This document shows positions 58,928-64,000 of a DNA stretch of 64,000 nucleotides, piece by piece. A model generated the notes under the pieces. It saw only the letters and a program-made list of their open reading frames with translations, was not told where the DNA came from and did not search any database. Within the stretch, counting starts at the first letter, position 1. Every line of letters starts with the position of its first letter. Source of the DNA: Hyphomicrobiales bacterium (GTDB taxonomy: Bacteria > Pseudomonadota > Alphaproteobacteria > Rhizobiales > Xanthobacteraceae). The stretch is taken from the NCBI GenBank assembly GCA_021730985.1, contig JAKFYI010000031.1:186001-250000 (forward strand). Direction: 5' to 3'. The translations under genes were made by a program, and so were the position numbers.

Positions 58928-60385
58928 ATGGCTTCCCTCACCGTCCGCCAGCTCGACGACAAGCTGAAGAAGCGGCTGCGGCTGCGCGCGGCCAAGCACG
59001 GCCGCTCGGTCGAGGAGGAAATCCGCACCATCCTGCGCGCCGCGGCGGCGGACAGCGACGAGTTCGCGGAGGCGACCGGAGAGAGCGCCGCCGCGGGCGC
59101 GCGCGCGACCGCCAGGCCGAATGCGAAGCGCGTGCTGCTCATCATCGGCGGCGGCATCGCGGCCTACAAGTCGCTCGATCTGATCCGCAGGCTGAAGGAG
59201 CGCGGCCTCGCCGTGCGCGTGGTGATGACGCAGGCCGCACAGGCGTTCGTCACGCCGCTCGCCGCCGGTGCGCTGGCGGGCGAGCGCGCCTTCACCGAGC
59301 TGCTCGATCCGCAGAGCGAATTCGACGTCGGCCACATCCGGCTGGCGCGCGAGGCCGACATCATCGTGGTGGCGCCGGCGACCGCCGACCTGATCGCCAA
59401 GATGGCGAACGGGCTCGCATCCGATCTCGCAACCGCGGTGCTGCTCGCCACCAACGCGCCGGTGCTGATCGCGCCGGCGATGAACCCGGCGATGTGGTCG
59501 CATCGCGCGACGCGGCGCAATCTCGGCACGCTCGCGGCCGACGGCGTTCATAGCGTCGGGCCGAATGCGGGCGAAATGGCGGAGCGCAACGAAGCGGGCG
59601 TCGGCCGCATGGCCGAGCCGGCCGAGATCGCGGACATGGCAATGGCGCTGCTGGCGCGTGATCCCGAAAAGTGGGAACCGGTTTTCGGAAAAGATCACGC
59701 GCAAAGTAACAAGGGCACGCCGGGCGCGCTGGCGGGCCAGCGTGTGCTGGTGACGTCGGGGCCGACGCACGAGCCGATCGATCCGGTGCGCTACATCGCC
59801 AACCGCTCGTCCGGCAAGCAGGGACACGCCATCGCCGCGGCGGCGCAGGCGGCGGGCGCCGCGGTGACGCTGGTGTCGGGGCCGGTCAACGTTCCCGATC
59901 CGCCGGGCGTGACCGTGGTGCGGGTCGAGACCGCGCGCGACATGCTGCGCGCCGTCGAGGCGGCGCTGCCGGCGGACGCCGCGATCTTTGCCGCTGCGGT
60001 GGCAGACTGGCGAAGTGCGGATGTACATGGCCAGAAGATCAAGAAGAACGCCGGAGGAATGCCAGAACTGGCGCTGCTGGAGAATCCGGACATCCTCGCC
60101 ACCACCGCGCAGCGCAAGCGCGGGCGGCCCAAGCTGGTGATCGGCTTCGCCGCCGAGACGCAGGATGTGGTGGCGAACGCCAAGCTGAAGCTCAAGAAGA
60201 AGGGCTGCGACTGGATCGTCGCCAACGATGTGTCGGCGGAGGGCGGCGTGATGGGCGGCGACAGCAACACCGTTCACCTGGTGACGGAATCCGGCGTCGA
60301 TTCGTGGCCGCCGCAAAGCAAGGACGCCGTCGCGGCCGCGCTGGTTAAGCGGATCGCGCGGGAACTGAAGGGCGATGCATCATGA
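58928..60385 (+). CDS. coaBC: CoaBC with an N-terminal ribbon-helix-helix domain
   Basis: A 485-aa fusion. Residues 1-45 ([35 protein letters not shown]) look like a FitA-type ribbon-helix-helix antitoxin domain. After an Ala-rich linker, CoaC starts near 68 ([41 protein letters not shown]) and CoaB near 265 ([36 protein letters not shown]). Together they convert phosphopantothenate and cysteine to phosphopantetheine for coenzyme A. The usual CoaC active-site Cys position reads [10 protein letters not shown] here. A palindromic repeat is inserted in frame at about residues 243-258. The TGA overlaps the dut ATG. Confidence 0.92.
   Translation: MASLTVRQLDDKLKKRLRLRAAKHGRSVEEEIRTILRAAAADSDEFAEATGESAAAGARATARPNAKRVLLIIGGGIAAYKSLDLIRRLKERGLAVRVVMTQAAQAFVTPLAAGALAGERAFTELLDPQSEFDVGHIRLAREADIIVVAPATADLIAKMANGLASDLATAVLLATNAPVLIAPAMNPAMWSHRATRRNLGTLAADGVHSVGPNAGEMAERNEAGVGRMAEPAEIADMAMALLARDPEKWEPVFGKDHAQSNKGTPGALAGQRVLVTSGPTHEPIDPVRYIANRSSGKQGHAIAAAAQAAGAAVTLVSGPVNVPDPPGVTVVRVETARDMLRAVEAALPADAAIFAAAVADWRSADVHGQKIKKNAGGMPELALLENPDILATTAQRKRGRPKLVIGFAAETQDVVANAKLKLKKKGCDWIVANDVSAEGGVMGGDSNTVHLVTESGVDSWPPQSKDAVAAALVKRIARELKGDAS
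59656..59700. repeat. short palindromic element, copy B, inserted within coaBC
   Basis: GCGTGATC (59656-59663) pairs with GATCACGC (59693-59700) and CCGAAAA with TTTTCGG inside. The core AAAAGTGGGAACCGGTTTTC is identical to copy A at 41856. It is read in frame as [15 protein letters not shown] in the linker between the CoaC and CoaB domains. Confidence 0.87.
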
Positions 60386-60855
60386 CCGTCACCGTGAAAA
60401 TCATGAAGCTGCCTCATGGCGCCGATTTGCCATTGCCCGCGTATCAGAGCGCAGGCGCGGCGGGGCTGGATCTGGTCGCCGCGGTGCCTGCGGGCGCGCC
60501 GGTCGTGATCGAACCGGGGGCCCGGGCGTCGATCCCGACCGGTATCGCGATCGCTCTTCCGCCCATGACGGAAGGCCAGGTTCGGCCTCGCTCGGGACTG
60601 GCCGCCCGCCACGGCCTCACGATCCTGAATGCACCGGGGACGGTCGATTCCGACTATCGCGGCGAAATACACGTCCTTCTTGTAAATTTCGGGCACACAT
60701 CATTTGCGGTTGAACGCGGTGCTCGCATTGCTCAATTGGTCATCACGCCCGTTCTCCACGCACAGCTTTTGGAGGCCGAAAACCTCGATGAAACAACGCG
60801 TGGCGCAGGAGGCTTCGGTTCAACCGGCGTTGGTCCAATTGACAAATCAAGCTAA
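60382..60855 (+). CDS. dut: dUTP diphosphatase
   Basis: Trimeric dUTPase that removes dUTP and supplies dUMP. The 157-aa protein has the five family motifs, including [29 protein letters not shown] and the C-terminal [10 protein letters not shown]. It starts within the coaBC stop (ATGA), so both genes are co-transcribed, as in many bacteria. Confidence 0.97.
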   Translation: MTVTVKIMKLPHGADLPLPAYQSAGAAGLDLVAAVPAGAPVVIEPGARASIPTGIAIALPPMTEGQVRPRSGLAARHGLTILNAPGTVDSDYRGEIHVLLVNFGHTSFAVERGARIAQLVITPVLHAQLLEAENLDETTRGAGGFGSTGVGPIDKSS

Positions 60856-60866
60856 CGCTGGCCGTA

Positions 60867-60883
60867 ATATAATACCGTTATAT
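60867..60883 (+). promoter_or_regulatory. palindrome overlapping the Rrf2-gene promoter region
   Basis: ATATAA-TACCG-TTATAT is a perfect 6-5-6 inverted repeat. Two TATAAT hexamers are nearby (60868-60873 inside the palindrome and 60886-60891). It is a plausible operator for the Rrf2 protein encoded at 60909. Confidence 0.5.
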
Positions 60884-60908
60884 GTTATAATTTGCAGCCG
60901 GACTCGGA

Positions 60909-61322
60909 ATGCCGCTTCTTTCTCGCAAGGGCCTGTTGGCGATCGCCGCCGTTATCGACGTCGCTTTGCACGATCGAGGCGCCAGGATTTCCGCGAAAAC
61001 GCTGGCGGTGCGGCACGCGCTCCCCTCACGTCATCTGGAACCCGTGCTACAGGCCCTGGTGCGCGACGGCATCCTCAAGGGCATCCGGGGGCCGCGCGGC
61101 GGCTACGAACTGGCGCGCGAGCGCAAGAAGATCACCGCCGACGATATTCTGCGGGCGGCCGGCACGATCGATGACGAAGGCGATGACGCAAGCTCCGGTT
61201 CCGCCCTGGTCAACGACGTGGTGCGCCCCGCCGTCGCACAGGCGGAGAAATCGTTCTCGGCCGCATTAGCCCGCATAAACATTGACGATCTGGTGCGCCG
61301 GGCCGAGCCGCGCGAAGCGTAG
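60909..61322 (+). CDS. Rrf2-family transcriptional regulator lacking cluster cysteines
   Basis: A 137-aa winged-helix protein of the Rrf2 family (LSRKGLLAIAAVIDVALHDR, LPSRHLEPVLQALVRDGILK, GPRGGYELARERKKI). Unlike IscR, NsrR or RirA it has no cysteines, so it cannot hold an Fe-S cluster. Its ligand and targets are unknown; an AT-rich palindrome lies just upstream. It lies between dut and divL. Confidence 0.88.
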   Translation: MPLLSRKGLLAIAAVIDVALHDRGARISAKTLAVRHALPSRHLEPVLQALVRDGILKGIRGPRGGYELARERKKITADDILRAAGTIDDEGDDASSGSALVNDVVRPAVAQAEKSFSAALARINIDDLVRRAEPREA

Positions 61323-61360
61323 CCGCAACACCGCACGCCGCAACATCATGTTCATGATCT

Positions 61361-61407
61361 GGACTCTTACGGCGTGAGTCCGCTTCCGGGTAAAGTCCCA
61401 ACGATTC
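61361..61407 (+). promoter_or_regulatory. GANTC cluster ahead of divL
   Basis: Three GANTC (CcrM methylation) sites in 46 bp: GACTC 61362-61366, GAGTC 61376-61380 and GATTC 61403-61407. The first two form an inverted repeat GGACTC/GAGTCC. A fourth, GATTC 61501-61505, is in the coding region. Chance spacing would be about one per 256 bp. Confidence 0.55.
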
Positions 61408-61445
61408 GTGGGCGTTAGGGCCGCCACGCAAGGGGCAATTCGGAC

Positions 61446-63968
61446 ATGCCGGGAACGGCTGCGGCGAGCGGAAGCCTGCTGGCTGCTCCGCGACGGAGCG
61501 GATTCCGGACCTGCGTGCTTGCAGGAATAGCGTTGCTCCCTGCTTCTTCGCGCTCTTCCTCGGCCTCTGTACCGGGTTCTTCGGACAATTCGCTCACTGT
61601 TCTTCTGGAAGCCGTCACCGGCCGCACCCAGCACGAGATGATGGCGCTCGCGCTGACGCTCGGCGTGCTGTTCTTCGCCGTCACCACCGCGATCCTGCTG
61701 GTGCGCACCCGTGTCCGTACCGCCAAGAACGAAGCCGCGCTGCGCGACCAGATCGGATCGCTGCGCGCCGAGAGCGACCGCTTCAACGCGCTGATCCGCT
61801 CCGAGCCGCAGATCCTGGTGTCGTGGGCCGCCGCCGACAACGAGCCCGACATCATCGGCGATACCGCGCTGGTAACGACAGCGGCCGCGCCGCAGCGCGT
61901 GCTGGCGTTCGGCAGTTGGCTGGAGCCGGACAAGGCGCAGGCGATGGAGCGCGCGGTGGATGCGCTGCGCGCCGGCGGCGAGAGCTTCACCATGCAGCTA
62001 ATGACGCTCGCAGGCAACGCGCTCGAAGCCGACGGACGCGTGATCGGCGGCCGCGCCGTGCTTCGCCTGCGCGACGTCAGCGGCATCAAGGGCGAGCTCG
62101 CCGAGCTCAACGCCCGTCACGAAAAATTCACCGGCGAAATGGAGACGCTGCGCGCGCTGATCGATGCGCTGCCAACGCCGGTCTGGGCTCGCGACCTCGC
62201 CGGCGCGCTGGTGTACGTCAATCCAGCGTACGCGCACGCGGTCGATGCCAAGGACCCGGCCGACGCGATCGCCCGCGGCGTCGAGATGCTGAGCCGCACG
62301 CCGCGCGACGAAGCAAGCCGCAGCCGCGCCGCTGGCAAGGCTTACCTCGCCCGCCTCCCCGCGATCGTCGCAGGCGGCCGCCGCGCACTCGACATCCTCG
62401 ACGTGCCGACGCGGAAGGGCAGCGCCGGGATCGGCATCGATGCCACCGAGCTCGAAGCGATGCAGGGCAAGCTCAAGCACCTGCTCGACGCGCACCGCCG
62501 CACTCTCGACCAACTCCCGACCGGTGTCGCCACCTTCGGCGCGGATCACAAGCTCACGTTCTACAACTCGGCGTTTCGCTCGCTGTGGGAATTCGACACG
62601 GCCCTGCTCGACCAGGCGCCGACCGATTCGGCGCTGCTCGATCAGTTGCGTGCCAAGCGCAAACTGCCGGAGGAACAGGACTTCCGGCAATGGAAGGCCG
62701 CGCTGCACGAGGCCTATCGCGCCACCGAGACGAAGGAACACCTGTGGCATCTTCCCGACGGCCGCACCATGCGCGTCGTCACCACGCCCGATCCGCAAGG
62801 CGGCGTGACCTATCTGTTCGAGGACACGACCGAGCGGCTTGAACTGATGCGGCGCTACGGCGCGCTCAACCGTGTGCAGGGCGAGACGCTCGACAATCTC
62901 GCCGAGGGCGTCGCCGTGTTCGGCAGCGACGGGCGTCTGCGGCTTCATAACTCGGCGTTCGAACGCATGTGGAAGCTTGAGCCCGCCGCGCTCGCCGAAC
63001 AGCCGCACATCGAAACCGTCATCGCCGACTGCCGCCGCCTGCATGGCGACGACGCGCTGTGGCAGAAGCTGCGCGGCGCCGCCACTGCGATCGACAACCG
63101 CGAAGCGCTGGTCGAGCGGATCGAGCGCCGCGAAGGGAGCGTCATGGATCTGCGCACCATGCCGCTGCCGGATGGCGCGACGCTGGTCACGTTCCAGGAC
63201 GTCACCGACACGGTGAACATCGAGCGCGCCCTGATCGAGCGCAACGACGCGCTGCAGGCCGCGGACGTGCTGAAGGTCGATTTCGTGCAGCACGTCTCCT
63301 ACGAGCTGCGTTCGCCGCTGACCAACATCATCGGCTTCGCGCATTTCCTCGGCGAGCCGTCGGTCGGCGCGCTCAACGACAAGCAGAGCGAGTATCTTGG
63401 TTACATCACCTCATCGACCAACGCGCTGCTGGCGATTATCAACGACATTCTCGATCTCGCGACCATCGACGCCGGCGCGATGACGCTCACGCTCGGCGAG
63501 GTCGATATCCGCAAGACCATGAACGCCGCGGCCGAGGGCATCCGGGACCGGCTGGTCAAGGACGACATCTCGTTTGAGATCGAAGCCGTGCCCGATGTCG
63601 GCAGCTTCGTCGCCGACGAGCGTCGCGTCCGGCAGGTGCTGTTTAACCTGCTGGCCAACGCCGTTGGCTTTTCACCGGCCGGCGGGGCCGTCCGTCTCAT
63701 CTGCGACCGGCGCGATGACGCCGTGGTGTTCACGGTGTCCGACACCGGTCCCGGCATCCCGCCCGAAATGGCGGACAGGGTGTTCGACTATTTCGAAACC
63801 CATTCGCACGGCTCGCGCCATCGCGGCGCAGGCCTCGGGCTCTCCATCGTGCGTTCGTTCGTCGAATTGCACGGCGGCAAGGTCACGCTCGAATCCGTGG
63901 TGGGGCAAGGCACCACCGTGGTCTGCACGTTCCCGATCAAGCACCAGAGCGGGCGCGCGGCGGCTTAG
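61446..63968 (+). CDS. divL: DivL-type PAS sensor kinase with Tyr in place of the phospho-accepting His
   Basis: An 840-aa membrane-bound cell-cycle kinase homologue. One transmembrane helix (residues about 66-87), several PAS-like domains (about 150-590), a dimerisation helix with DFVQHVSYELRSPL, and a full ATPase domain (FNLLANAVGFSP, DTGPGIPPEM, GAGLGLSIVRSF). Tyr619 replaces the His of the usual SHELRTPL box, the hallmark of Caulobacter DivL, which works in the DivK-CckA-CtrA pathway rather than as a normal autokinase. ATG 61446 has AGGGG upstream. Its promoter region carries a GANTC cluster. Confidence 0.88.
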   Translation: MPGTAAASGSLLAAPRRSGFRTCVLAGIALLPASSRSSSASVPGSSDNSLTVLLEAVTGRTQHEMMALALTLGVLFFAVTTAILLVRTRVRTAKNEAALRDQIGSLRAESDRFNALIRSEPQILVSWAAADNEPDIIGDTALVTTAAAPQRVLAFGSWLEPDKAQAMERAVDALRAGGESFTMQLMTLAGNALEADGRVIGGRAVLRLRDVSGIKGELAELNARHEKFTGEMETLRALIDALPTPVWARDLAGALVYVNPAYAHAVDAKDPADAIARGVEMLSRTPRDEASRSRAAGKAYLARLPAIVAGGRRALDILDVPTRKGSAGIGIDATELEAMQGKLKHLLDAHRRTLDQLPTGVATFGADHKLTFYNSAFRSLWEFDTALLDQAPTDSALLDQLRAKRKLPEEQDFRQWKAALHEAYRATETKEHLWHLPDGRTMRVVTTPDPQGGVTYLFEDTTERLELMRRYGALNRVQGETLDNLAEGVAVFGSDGRLRLHNSAFERMWKLEPAALAEQPHIETVIADCRRLHGDDALWQKLRGAATAIDNREALVERIERREGSVMDLRTMPLPDGATLVTFQDVTDTVNIERALIERNDALQAADVLKVDFVQHVSYELRSPLTNIIGFAHFLGEPSVGALNDKQSEYLGYITSSTNALLAIINDILDLATIDAGAMTLTLGEVDIRKTMNAAAEGIRDRLVKDDISFEIEAVPDVGSFVADERRVRQVLFNLLANAVGFSPAGGAVRLICDRRDDAVVFTVSDTGPGIPPEMADRVFDYFETHSHGSRHRGAGLGLSIVRSFVELHGGKVTLESVVGQGTTVVCTFPIKHQSGRAAA

Positions 63969-64000
63969 GATTGACTCGTTGCAAGACGAAAACTAAGCAC
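63969..64000. other. end of window after divL
   Basis: 32 bp after the divL stop. Nothing can be assigned; a following gene may begin beyond the window. Confidence 0.5.

Noticed and set aside
60839..60844. Perfect TTGACA as -35 for the Rrf2 gene
   Set aside because: The spacing to the nearest TATAAT is 23 bp, too long for a normal promoter, and it lies inside dut.

Overview
The window is a 64 kb stretch of a GC-rich alphaproteobacterial chromosome. Gene content and order point to the Hyphomicrobiales, close to Bradyrhizobium/Rhodopseudomonas. The evidence is an Irr regulator with a heme regulatory motif, the fabA-fabB-fabI operon, the run miaB-phoH-ybeY-corC-lnt, a DivL-type cell-cycle kinase with a GANTC-rich promoter, many tripartite-tricarboxylate (Bug) receptors, and palindromic intergenic repeats typical of this group. 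No rRNA, tRNA, CRISPR array, transposase or prophage gene was seen.

Layout. 1-5.7 kb: miaB (5' end outside the window), phoH, ybeY, corC and lnt, tightly overlapped. 5.9-9.6 kb: an XRE regulator, metK, trmB and a convergent DUF2336 gene. 9.7-19.9 kb: the translation/RNA operon rimP-nusA-ylxR-infB-rbfA-truB-rpsO-pnp, with an attenuator-like leader in front of rimP and a structured rpsO-pnp gap. 20-21.1 kb: a 67-aa protein behind a perfect CRP-type site, then a Crp/Fnr regulator whose recognition helix fits that site. 21.1-25.6 kb: a phytoene-dehydrogenase-like oxidoreductase and fabI, fabB, fabA on the minus strand. 25.8-30.7 kb: irr and a binding-protein-dependent ABC transporter of the Fe(III)/aminoethylphosphonate type. 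30.7-41.9 kb: a frameshifted hydratase, two transglutaminase-like proteins, N-formylglutamate amidohydrolase, a Bug receptor, an SH3 protein, a hydroxyacid dehydrogenase, a MoeB/ThiF enzyme, a degenerate trypsin-like protein, a GIY-YIG protein, enoyl-CoA hydratase and mutM. 41.9-48.8 kb: ubiE, ubiB, and an ArsR/SRPBCC/VOC operon. 48.9-56.2 kb: five Bug receptors plus the membrane subunits tctB and tctA. 56.2-58.9 kb: a low-GC island with higA, a probable higB remnant and a GHKL-ATPase/PD-(D/E)xK nuclease fusion. 58.9-64 kb: a CoaBC with an N-terminal ribbon-helix-helix domain, dut, an Rrf2 regulator and divL.

Most interesting points. (1) The single-gene GHKL ATPase-nuclease at 56838-58859 has foreign base composition, carries a QxxxY motif after its D-ExK signature, and lies beside toxin-antitoxin debris; it is a good candidate anti-invader gene. 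(2) CoaBC carries a FitA-like DNA-binding domain directly downstream of a perfect 17-bp palindrome that overlaps a TTGATT/TATAAT promoter, suggesting that a coenzyme A biosynthetic enzyme controls its own gene. (3) A palindromic repeat is inserted in frame inside coaBC, and another repeat supplies the start of a Bug gene. (4) DivL has tyrosine in place of the phospho-accepting histidine, and its promoter region has three GANTC sites within 46 bp. (5) The 67-aa gene has a CRP site centred at -41.5 from a predicted start.
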